Assembly (NCBI GenBank): GCA_016802295.1
Contig: JAESIW010000180.1
Span: 4,323,975 to 4,387,974 of the forward strand
Direction of reading: 5' to 3'
Source of the DNA: Brachionus rotundiformis
Taxonomy: Eukaryota; Rotifera; Eurotatoria; Ploima; Brachionidae
DNA: 64,000 nucleotides
This document shows, one piece after another, positions 33,016 to 42,900 of the stretch. Both the position numbers and the translations under genes were made by a program. The notes beneath the pieces were generated by a model. It did not search any database, had not been told where the DNA came from, and saw only the letters and a program-made list of their open reading frames with translations. Position 1 is the first letter of the stretch. Every line of letters begins with the position of its first letter.

Positions 33016-36000
33016 TTAATTTTCATATATTCTAATTTTGGTAGCAATTTTTTCCCTGCAAATGTGACAATTAACTAGCGGCTTAGCGCAAATATTACAT
33101 ACAGTATGGCCACATTGGAATGTTGTATCTTTTTTGCGTTCCATACATATTGGACATTGTTGGGCCTCTTCCAAATTTTTGACTTTTTCTAACAATTCAC
33201 TCAATTCAGTTTTGCTAAAATTCAAATTGGTTCCATTCAGGTCCACTTTTTGGACTACACATTGATGACAATCAGTGCATTTTTTTATCCGTATCGAACA
33301 ATCAAAACAAACGCATTTGTGTTTGCATGGCAAAAATGTCACAGATATGGGCTCTTCGTCACACAGCTTGCATCGTTCTATTTCATTTGTTTTAAGACTT
33401 GATTTTAGAGTTAGTCTATTAAAATTGATGTCATAATATAAGTTTGAATAGCATTCAATCAAATAATTTTTGGTAAAATCATCACTGATAAAATCCAAAC
33501 ATGTAAAGTTGTGTCTATTGCGTGCGTACAAATTAGCTCCATTTTTAATCAAATACAAAGCTATTATTATTCGTATATTTCCTTTTATTTTATCAGGAAT
33601 ATTATCAGACATCTTAAACGAAAAAATCAATTATCTCAAAAATTTGTTGGGGTTCTGATCTTTACCAAATCAGTTAAATAACTCTTAATCTCCTGTTAGA
33701 AACAGCTAATTTTATCTTTTCAAAAATATCTATTTATATAGTTCCAAAAAAAATTAAATTTTTTCCAATTAGTTTTTATTTTTGATAAATTTTGGTAGCT
33801 GTCTCAATAACTAGAACACCAACTGCAGACAATTTACAGTATCTTTAAGTTACAGTGCAATAATATGATCTCCTACTGGAGCAAGTCATAGTATTTAACA
33901 ATTTTTTCGGTTTTTCCTATATTATTTTCTTTACTATTATTTTTGTTAATTTTCTTTATTTTTTGTTGGGCTGGAAGTGGCCATTTATTAATAAACTATC
34001 CTTAAAGAAGTCAATCTCTTTAATTTAGTCATAAGCCGTACCACCATGTCCTAACAGGTCCGAAATATATAACTAAAAAGGTCTATAGCAAAATACTTAA
34101 GTTTATAAGTTTTAAATCATTCAAGGTATTATTCATTAGCAAGAAATGCCAAAGATTTTTAATTTATTAAATTAACTTATTTATCTTAAATCTTAAATAA
34201 TTTTAATGATTAAAATGATATCAATTTAAACTCAATCAAAGAAGATCAGAAAACCAATTTTTTTCAAAATTCACCTGTGACATAATTTTACATTCGGATA
34301 AATTTTCCAATGCTTTGTCTAAGTCGGAAAATTTTATTTTTACTGGTGACGAATTTTTTTCCGAATTTTTGTCCAATGATGCCTCATTAAGAACTAAGTG
34401 CAAGCCAGTGTCCAAATCTTCATCATATGAATTCACATTGGCATCTAAAAATGGTTATTCAATTAACTGCTAGATTTGCCATTAGTTTTACTTACAGCTT
34501 TCCACCAGAAGTTCTATGATGGGCGAATTCAGCTTTGCTATGGCAAGCAAAAGAGGAGTCTGATGGCGATTAGTTCTCATCTCTAAATCTGCTTTTGCTT
34601 TGATTAAAAATTCAACGGTTTTTTTATGACCATTAAGTGCTGCCAAGTGAAGACCTGAGTATCCATCGTTTTTCTGGTAATTAATCAAATCAGGGAATTT
34701 GTTTAATAATTTCTCAACAAAACTTATAATAAGCTTTTAGAGTCTAAGAATTAAAAAATTTAATGTGCTTACCAATGATTTCCTTTCAAGCATGCTTGAT
34801 GGAATAAATTAAAGCCCCGCTTGTTGGTAAGGTAAATGTCCAAATCGGGTCTTCTGATCAAAATATCGAATATTTCTATGCTCTGTTCGGAAATTGGTTT
34901 TCCCATTATGTCATGCGATGGAGTATCTCCGTATGAGTCTTGCGCATTTATGTCACAGTTTTGATCAACTAGAACCCGGACACATTCCGAGTATAGCTTA
35001 TTCACCGAAACATGTAGAGGTGAACAAAAATTTTTATTTGCTAAATTTAGATTTGAATTAAATTTTATCAGTGTTTGTAAGATTTCAGGTCGATTGCCAA
35101 AGCAGGCATAATGAAGAGCTGTATCACCATCGGCATCAATTGTGTCTACTTTCGATCCCAAACTTAACAAATATTCGACTATATCTTTATGACCCTGATA
35201 GCTACTTGCTTGAAGACCAGTTTTTCCAAAGCTTTTCTCATTCAATAACTTGTTATTTAAAAAAATTAGAATTTAATTTATATAATTTAATTAGATAAAA
35301 TTTTTATTACTTGCGGATATTTTTGCAAAATATCTTTTACTTTTTTTAAATTGCCACTGGAACACTTTTTGACAAAATAATCGACTATATTCGATTGTTC
35401 GGTGTCTTTTATTTGATTCTCATAACCAATATTTTTAATTTCACCAGTTTTATTTTCTTTAAAAAAAATCATTAGTTCAATTTTTTTCTAATTTTTTAAA
35501 GCTTTTTATTGCTTTTTTTATGTCAAATTTTTATTCATATTCTGGTAAAGATAATATCAAACTCCAAGAAATTAATATAAATAATTAAGAAATTATATAA
35601 AAAATATGCTTATCAATTTTTTTTCATAAGGATTGAATCAATCACTTAAAGAATGTGCCAAATCAGACACTTCCAAAGGCTATACATCAATATCGTCCAT
35701 CTAAATATCTATATTTTTAATTTATTTATATATTAAATCAAAAATAGTTAATTTAATTTTAAATTATCTTAATTTGGTCATGGTCTAATTAATTCAATCA
35801 AAATATTCTCCAAAAACTTACTTGTAAAATCTTGAAGGTTGTTACAAGCTGAATAATTTTCATTAAATCTCGACTCTGATAATTTATAGCATAATTCTTT
35901 ACAAATTAAAAGTTGATTTTTATCATTTAAATTAACAAGAAGCTCTCCATTAGATTTAATATCAATCACTTTACCAATTTGACCCAAAAATTTTGTCAAA

Positions 36001-36483
36001 TTTTGATTCCATTTATCATTTAAAATATGCTTTACCACTCTTTCGTCTTTGTTTATTAAGACCAGATCGTCTATCTTGAAACTAGACTCGGTCCGATTGA
36101 GCACAAATGTATAAATTGTCCATCGAATATTAGGATCTGTTTCAAACTTAACTCTGACATCGCCTTTTTCTGTGATACGATGAACTCGTAAGGCTTTGCC
36201 AACTATCTAAAGAAACTTTCAGTTTAACATTGGTTCGTAATAGCTGTTATCTTACTTCGGTCATTTTTTTGTTCCAGCCACCATGGCTTTCTTCTTGAAT
36301 TTTCTCAAACAAACTCAAATCAACTATTAGCTTTACTCGGTCATTGGTAAAGAATAGGTCATTTGATTTGATATTTTTAACTTTGATATTAGGCAATGCT
36401 TTTGGATCTGGGTCAGTTGAGCACCAACTGGGGCTAGTTTGGCAAGAACTATTACCAATTGTGTTAGATATTGAGCATATCAT
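33016..36483 (-). CDS. Mind bomb-like E3 ubiquitin ligase lacking the N-terminal MIB/HERC2-ZZ half
   Basis: Seven exons, 36256-36483, 35822-36206, 35311-35456, 34773-35248, 34496-34722, 34275-34444 and 33016-33612, join in phase to 742 residues. Two SH3-like REP repeats come first (NDRVKLIVDLSLFEKIQEES, GGWNKKMTEIVGKALRVHRI, IDDLVLINKDERVVKHI, FLGQIGKVIDIKSNGELLVN). Then come ankyrin repeats (GLQASSYQGHKDIVEYLLSL, GDTALHYACFGNRPEI, GYSGLHLAALNGHKKTVEFL). Two RING-type zinc fingers end the protein (about 625-660, CKLCDEEP…CKHKC; about 697-729, CPICMERKKDTTFQCGHTVC). This is the C-terminal two thirds of MIB1/MIB2, which ubiquitinate Notch ligands. The ligand-binding MZM module is missing, and I see no upstream exon encoding it. 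Confidence 0.85.
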
Positions 36484-37500
36484 GATAACAAAATTTATTT
36501 TTTATTTACATAAATTAATAAGAAAAACAAAAAATTGTATCAAAATAATGAAGGGCTTTCAATGGATTACAAAAAGAGTAAAAAGCCAGATACATGTATA
36601 TTTTAGTTGGATGTTTAAACAAAAAAAGATTAATCGCGTGTAAATATTTGTTTCTTTTTTTGTGGTTTCTAATGTTTTCTTGTTAGATTTGGTCGTATAG
36701 TTCGATAATTTTCTTAAGTGGATAATTCTCTGGGGACATTTTTGAAGGGTGTAATCTAGTTAAATTCTTTAGTGTTTACAAAAAATGTTTATACAGACAA
36801 AATTTTTATCAAAATAGAATTAATTTTTTAATTTTTGTTCTCAAATTTTAATCGTTTAAGACAATGGTGATATTTTTTGTTTAAAATAAAAACAAATTTT
36901 GCTCAACATATTCAAGGTTTATCTTCTCATCACTTAATTATTGAATTTGGATTATAATAATTTTTAAAAATTAATATTTTATTCGTATTAAGCCAAAAAA
37001 CAGGGTCAAAATTTTCCATTTTTTTATTTAAAAATTCTATTTCAATAGTGTTTTAAAATAGATTACCCATTCGATAAAATTAAATTTTATTATATTTTGA
37101 TTAATTATATTCTCATTATTAGTTAATTTTTCTTTGTAATATCCAACATTTATTAAACCAATACTTTAAACCTTTGGTCTAGTATAAAGAAAAAAAGATT
37201 TTCTAAGTACAGTGGTAAAAACGATTGCTATAATGTCGTGATTTTTGACATTTATTTAACAAAATCATTAATAACAAATTTTGAATCAGATGAAAAAATT
37301 ATTTATCTATTTAAAAAATAAAAACGATATTAAAATTTATCATAATCTCAACTTTTAGACTTTGAAAGGAAATATTGTAAAAAATTTAGGTATGTTGAAA
37401 ATTAAAAGCATATCTCTATAATCATAATTACGACAATTTATTTACTTGTTTCAAACTTGGTTCAAAAATCTTACATAAAAACAAAATTATTTTATATCTG
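36484..37500. promoter_or_regulatory. Divergent region between the mind bomb-like and glycosyltransferase genes
   Basis: About 1 kb of AT-rich DNA between two divergent starts. I looked here for ZZ-finger or MIB/HERC2 exons on the minus strand and found none. A short minus-strand frame of 18 codons (starting at about 36740, MSPENYPLKKIIELYDQI) is the only coding-like patch. Confidence 0.35.
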
Positions 37501-38868
37501 ATGAAATCAAAGTTAAATAAAATGGAAACTAAACAAAAAAAGATATTTATTTGTGCATTGCCTGGCATTGGTCATCTCAACCCTTTGTTAGCTGTTGCAA
37601 ATGAGCTGATTAGGCGAAAATATCAAGTAATTGTATTTTGTGATGATATTTTTCAAGAAACTATTGAAAAAAGTGGGGCTGAGTATCGACCTTACTTGGT
37701 GAAGTTTACCATTCCAGCAAATGGCAACAAATCGGACATGGACGATACCCAAAGTATGCTAATGTTCTTTTTTCGGCTAGTACAAGTTGCTTACGATGAT
37801 GTAGGCTACATGCTTGATCAAGTGAATAGAGAACGTCCCGATCTTATCATCTACGACCAATTTTCGCTTACCACAAAATACTTGTTCAAACTAATGGAAA
37901 AAAATTACATTAGTAAAATTTCCGATCTTAAACCGCCAAAAAGTATTTGCTTTTATACATGTTTTGCCATGAGGCCATCCATTTATCCTGACCAAGATCA
38001 ATCAAAAAGACTTTTAGTGACAGATTATTGGGATAATTCGTTTTCATACAATGTTTTTAATGAGCAAGTCAAGCTTTGCCACAAATACAATATAGAAGTA
38101 GAAAACCCATTTGAATTGGCATATAATTATAACACAGATATAAACATTGTGAGCTCTTTTCCACGCCTGCAGCCAGAACACAAAAAATTTGATTCATCTT
38201 TTAATTTTGTTGGATCTTGTCTTCCAAGTGAAACTCAAAAATTTGAAACTGTTGACAAAAAAGTAGAGAATATTTTGTGTTCATTTGAACCAATAAATCC
38301 AAATTTTGAACTTAGAGAATTGTCTAAAAAGTTGGTATATGCTTCATTGGGTACTTTGTTTAACAATAAAGTAGAAGTGTTTGAAAAAATTATCGAATCA
38401 GTTAAAAATTTAAGTAAATCACTCGGAAACTTGACAATTCTAATCTCCTGTGGTAAAACTAGTCTCAATTATTTAATTAACAAGGTAAAAAGTGGATATG
38501 ATATTCCAGAAAATGTTATACTGAGCGAGTTTGTACCACAGATTGAAATTTTAAAAAGAGCTAGTTTATTTATTACCCATGCTGGAATGAACAGTACTAG
38601 CGAAGCAATTCACTATGGTCTGCCAGTAATTTGCCTTCCTTTAAAAGCAGATCAACCTTTATGTGCCATTCGTCTGGTTGATGACTTTAAACTAGGAGTT
38701 AGACTGGACACTGAAAAGTTTGACTCAAAAGAGCTAAGTGAAGCAATTAGTTTGATTTTAAATGACAATTCTTTTATGACAAGAGCTATCGAAGCAGCCA
38801 AAGAATCTAGAAAATATAATGGAACTTTGAAGAGTATAGAAATAATTCGGAATTATTTGTTAGATTAA
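37501..38868 (+). CDS. UDP-glycosyltransferase of bacterial macrolide-GT (YjiC/MGT) type
   Basis: Intronless 455-residue GT-B fold glycosyltransferase of family GT1. The N-terminal acceptor domain starts with IFICALPGIGHLNPLLAVAN, the phrase typical of bacterial MGT/OleD-like enzymes. The donor-binding C-domain has KLVYASLGTLFNN, ILSEFVPQIEILKRASLFIT, HAGMNSTSEAIHYGLPVICL and PLKADQPLCAIRLVDDFKLG. These match the MGT-type donor signature (HxGxxS/T…E….G.P….P…DQ…A). There is no signal peptide and no C-terminal membrane anchor, unlike animal UGTs of the ER, so it is probably cytosolic. The start may be M1 or M8 (position 37522). Single-exon structure plus bacterial-type motifs suggest horizontal acquisition. 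The sugar and acceptor cannot be told from sequence. Confidence 0.88.
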   Translation: MKSKLNKMETKQKKIFICALPGIGHLNPLLAVANELIRRKYQVIVFCDDIFQETIEKSGAEYRPYLVKFTIPANGNKSDMDDTQSMLMFFFRLVQVAYDDVGYMLDQVNRERPDLIIYDQFSLTTKYLFKLMEKNYISKISDLKPPKSICFYTCFAMRPSIYPDQDQSKRLLVTDYWDNSFSYNVFNEQVKLCHKYNIEVENPFELAYNYNTDINIVSSFPRLQPEHKKFDSSFNFVGSCLPSETQKFETVDKKVENILCSFEPINPNFELRELSKKLVYASLGTLFNNKVEVFEKIIESVKNLSKSLGNLTILISCGKTSLNYLINKVKSGYDIPENVILSEFVPQIEILKRASLFITHAGMNSTSEAIHYGLPVICLPLKADQPLCAIRLVDDFKLGVRLDTEKFDSKELSEAISLILNDNSFMTRAIEAAKESRKYNGTLKSIEIIRNYLLD

Positions 38869-39060
38869 AATTGTCAGATTATGGCTAACATTTTTATTTA
38901 CAGATTAAATTTTTTTAAATAAAATATAAACAACTCTATCCACTTAACCAAATTTATTGTCAATTTCTACTAAAATTTTTGAAAATTGATCTGCGAAAGA
39001 AAAAGAAAGATTTATTTTAATCTTGCTAATTAATTACATTAAAATTATCAAAAAAGATTT

Positions 39061-39133
39061 TGGAGATGCCGGGTATCGATCCCGGTACCTCTCGCATGCT
39101 AAGCGAGCGCTCTACCATTTGAGCTACATCCCC
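39061..39133 (-). tRNA. trnA-AGC: tRNA-Ala (AGC), left copy of inverted pair
   Basis: 73-nt cloverleaf. Acceptor GGGGATG pairs with CATCTCC, with A as discriminator. The D arm is GCTC/GAGC, the anticodon stem CTCGC/GCGAG with loop TTAGCAT (anticodon AGC), and the T stem CCGGG/CCCGG. There is no intron and no encoded CCA end. A T-run follows the 3' end on this strand (TCTTTTT), fitting Pol III termination. The sequence is identical to the plus-strand copy at 39311-39383. Confidence 0.97.
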
Positions 39134-39310
39134 TTAGTTTATACAATATTTGTAATTATTTTTATCATTAAAAAAATATAGATTGTAGATCATTCTTATT
39201 TTGTCTTTCAACTAAAAAATAATTAACAAATTTATCCCCAGGTGCATTTTTACTCATGGATGAAGAATCATAAAAATGATAAAAATAATTACAAATATTG
39301 TATAAACTAA

Positions 39311-39383
39311 GGGGATGTAGCTCAAATGGTAGAGCGCTCGCTTAGCATGCGAGAGGTACCGGGATCGATACCCGGCATCTCCA
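39311..39383 (+). tRNA. trnA-AGC: tRNA-Ala (AGC), right copy of inverted pair
   Basis: Identical 73-nt tRNA to the minus-strand copy. The anticodon loop TTAGCAT gives anticodon AGC, which reads GCU and, as inosine, GCC and GCA. It is followed directly by TTTTT, a Pol III terminator. Internal A and B boxes (TAGCTCAAATGG and GGGATCGATACCC regions) serve as the promoter. Confidence 0.97.
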
Positions 39384-39572
39384 TTTTTGGTTCTAATGTT
39401 GATTTTTTTGCCAAATTTTGAAACTTATTCAATGAACATCTTTGTAATCCTTAGTCTAATAATCACAAAATTAAACTTAGTTAGTCGTTTTAGACTAAAT
39501 GATCAACCTAAAGAGACTAATTAAATAAATTTTAATGGAGTTGTTGAATTTTCATTTTAATTTTAATTATTA

Positions 39573-39687
39573 CCTGACTAGAGTCAGGCTCCACAAATGC
39601 GAACATACTGATTGTATGTTCCCCTCCACGGAAATCTTTAGTAAAAGGCGAAAGATTTATTCGTTTTGAAGAGGAACATCAGTGTTG
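39573..39687 (-). ncRNA. U5: U5 spliceosomal snRNA
   Basis: The reverse strand contains the near-invariant U5 loop I (CGCCTTTTAC, 39641-39650) closed by the stem AAATCTTT/AAAGATTT. Next come TTCCGTGGAG, the 3' half of stem I (GGGGAAC), an Sm-like site ATTTGTGG (39591-39598) and a terminal hairpin CCTGAC-TCTA-GTCAGG. The 5' end (ACTGATGTTCC) can pair with GGAAC and ATCAGT on the 3' side as in the standard U5 fold. Length of about 115 nt matches U5. U5 loop I contacts exon ends during splicing. The Sm site is flanked by a possible alternative hairpin (GAACATAC/GTATGTTC). The 5' end is accurate to a few bases only; no PSE-like promoter is recognised. Confidence 0.93.
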
Positions 39688-39949
39688 ATGAATTTATGGA
39701 TAAAAATTCTCCCATTTATTCTAAAATTTCTTAATTTTAAAACAATTTTTTTTTATTAACTTCAATATTTTTGCAACTGAATAAATTAATCGCGATATCA
39801 TTATTCAAATTTTCAAATATTACAAATTTTCTTTTTGATTCAAAATTTAAATTTTGCAAAAAAAATAATAAATTTAGAAAAATTTTTATTTTTTAGAAAA
39901 ATATTCGTAATCAAAATTTTTATTATCTTTTTTAGTAGAATATCAATAT

Positions 39950-42900
39950 CTATGATTCTTCCATTTCTTCATCATTACTCTCATTTATCATCGATCCTGC
40001 AATCTGTTCGTCATCGGAGTTCCGACCATCTCTTGGCGAAAAACTTGCTTCTTCCTCATCACTGCCATTTTCACGTGAGCCTAACACAATTTCAAAATCA
40101 CGCAGTCTAATCTCAAAATTTTCTGTCAAATTAATCTTTTATAGATTTATAAAATCTAATTTTTTAGATAAAATCTTTAAAATATACTCTATTCTTAAAA
40201 TGCTTGTTAAGAAGCTTTAGTTGCTGTTCATATTGTTCATACTGATAGACCAAATTTGGTATCATTTTGTTGCATTTTAGGGTTTTAGAACTGTTCGTGT
40301 CCGCATTATCTTTTGCCTTATCTTTAATTTTTTTACCATCTTTTTCCTTAGAAATTGCTGACTTGGAATTCTGAATGGAACGAATGAAATAAGTTAAAGG
40401 ATTTTGCATCTGAACAGCAGTAAAATCCACTGCCCGCTTAAGTAAATTTTCTTCTTCCTGGCTTACTTCTCTACTCGGAAGCTTAAAAAAATGGTTATTT
40501 TTTTTAATTAAAAATTAACCAAGATGGTACAGTTTTGCAAAACGAGATCATGAACGCATAAAATTTATTAAGGGTCTTTATTATGATGTCGTGAGATGTT
40601 TTTGTAGGAAGCTTGATTATTAGCATAATCTTGAGGCACTCTAGAACACAATTTAGCTGTTTATAAAAAGTCACTATGGAACTTTGATCTGATTTGAACG
40701 AAATGAACCATTCAAGCACTGACAATTGATTAATTAGTTCATCACTGATAACACTGATCATGGACTGACCTGTTTCGTCTGTGATACAGTTGAAAAATTT
40801 TTCTGAAGTGGACAAATCAGCCACAAATGAGGAAAAGTCGCGGTATATTCCGAAAACATGCATCAAATCTTGACAAATGTATTTCATCAAAGTGGCTGAG
40901 CTGTTCTTGTTCCAAGTTACAAATGTAAAAAACTTGAATAAAGATTTGAGAAAATTTTGGTCTGGGAGCTCTTTTTCAGTGGCAATTGTTTGGGTCCATT
41001 TGAACAAGTTGCCAAAGTCATTTAAATTTAAATTCATGCTGCTTGCAATCTCGAACATAAAATCCACCAGCTGAGTAGCTAACTTAAAACGGGAGATTAC
41101 ATATTGGGATGAATGGGTCAAGCATCGGTCTACAAATCGACGCAATTGGTCTACAACTCCAACTGCAACTGTTGAACTGTTCGAAGAGTTCGTTTGAGGA
41201 ATGGAATCATTTGAGCTATCATCAAATACTTTAAAATTAATTAAAATTAATTTTAGGAGCTTAAAATATTTTTTTTAATTTTAGATTTAATTTTCCTAAA
41301 ATAAATTTAAAAAAAGATCATTAGACTCTAAGATTTGAATTTAAAAATTAGGGCTTATCTGGTCTTACCATATTTATGTTGTAATTTTTTAAATGAAAAT
41401 ATAATTTTAATCTCTAAAAATTTTTCATTAAACAAAGAGAAAATTAAAAAAATTATGAACTTATTTAAAATTTTTTTATAAATTTAACTAAAGATAATTT
41501 TTGTAGAATGTGATTTATAATTTACCTGAAAACGAAAACAAATCGTTAAGCTTTGGATTAAACTTGAGCGAAACAATCTTCCAAACAGCATTGAGAATTT
41601 TTATGAAGATGCTCTTTGATTTTATACAACTTTCGCAATAAAAATTTTGACCACTACATTCATCTGCAAGACAGTTAAAATTGCTCAATTTGTGCCAAAA
41701 AATCCTTTGAAAATTTAAATTAAAAGTTTTTATAAATTAATCAAGTCAGCTCAAAGCCAAAAATTTTAATTTAATTTTTAAAAGTTACCAAACAAGGTTT
41801 AATTTAAAAATATTTGTCTTAACTTAAGATATAATTTTTATTATTATTAATGACTTATTGCTTTATTTAATTTTTATCTTACAGCCAAATAGAATTTAGA
41901 AATTTGAATAATTCTTTATCATTTAAACATTCAGAATCATAGACCAAATAAATGGTGTTTGGGTTAGTTTTTAAAAATGTTGTCTCATTCAGCATCAGAT
42001 CCAATTGTTGACAAAGTACTTTAATTAAGTAGTTTAAAAAAAGATCATCAATTGTAACTTCATTTCGAAAGTCTTCATACAACTCATGATTAAAATTTTC
42101 ATTTTTAATTTGGACTTTTTGATCTCTTTTTAATTTAATTTTATTAAAAATTTTATTCTAAATGAAGTCTCTTACGAATAGCATATTTGAACAAGATTCA
42201 AAAGTGAGCTGTAAGATATTCTGTGAACATAATTAAATTTGGGCATTAATTTTCTGTTGCCAGACGACTTTTTAGTTGCTTTTGCTTTGGTTGAGTTATT
42301 TGTTGTTGATTCGAGAACCGGATCTTGTTCCAGTGAAGTAATGTCAGCAATTTTAGATTGATCAACAGCAGTTGCTTTTATTTCATCATCTTCTTCGACA
42401 CATTTACTCTCGTCATTTTCTTCTTTTATATTTTCTTTATTATCTTTTTTTGAATTTTTTTTTGTAGTCTTTTTTTTGGAAGCGTCTTTGCCTTTTGAAT
42501 CAGAGCCAATTGATGAAAATTGCTTTTGCACTAAGTCATATAATTCGTTGAATTTTTTAAAAAGCTCTCTCATAGCACTTAAAAATATTTTTATATTAAA
42601 AGGTCTTCTAAAAATGTTCCAAAGCATACCCGAAATTTCCAGATGCAAAAAGATGCTCGACCAGAACTTCGACAGACCCTAAGAGGCATTGGTAAAAAGC
42701 CATTGATGTTGAAAGATCATTTGAAGTGGTCGACTGATTTGAAGATTGTGTTTGCTTTTGTGTTTGCTTTGTTTGGGTGCTCAAAACACTTTTTTGTGGT
42801 ACATTTTTCAAAGAAGATAAGATCATAGACGTACATTGACTCTTGTAAGTATCAAGTATATGCTGAGGGTTTTGGGTCAAAAAATTTTGTTTTAACTGGT

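Larger units (their letters stand above)
39061..39383. repeat. Perfect 109-bp inverted repeat containing two tRNA-Ala genes
   Basis: The left arm 39061-39169 and right arm 39275-39383 are exact reverse complements. Each consists of a whole tRNA-Ala gene plus 36 bp of its 5' flank. The spacer is 105 bp. Identity stops exactly at the tRNA 3' ends on the outside, so the two genes point away from each other. Confidence 0.95.

Noticed and set aside
36680..36745. Minus-strand 18-codon ORF (MSPENYPLKKIIELYDQI) as a possible first exon of the mind bomb-like gene
   Set aside because: No splice donor follows before its stop and it does not resemble MIB N-termini.
39573..39690. Series of hairpins first considered as a ribozyme or unknown ncRNA
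   Set aside because: No hammerhead core (CTGANGA…GAAA) is present, and the reverse strand matches U5 snRNA throughout.
39835..40110. Plus-strand ORF of 91 codons
   Set aside because: It is antisense to the acidic C-terminal exon of FANCI (ESNDEEMEES end).
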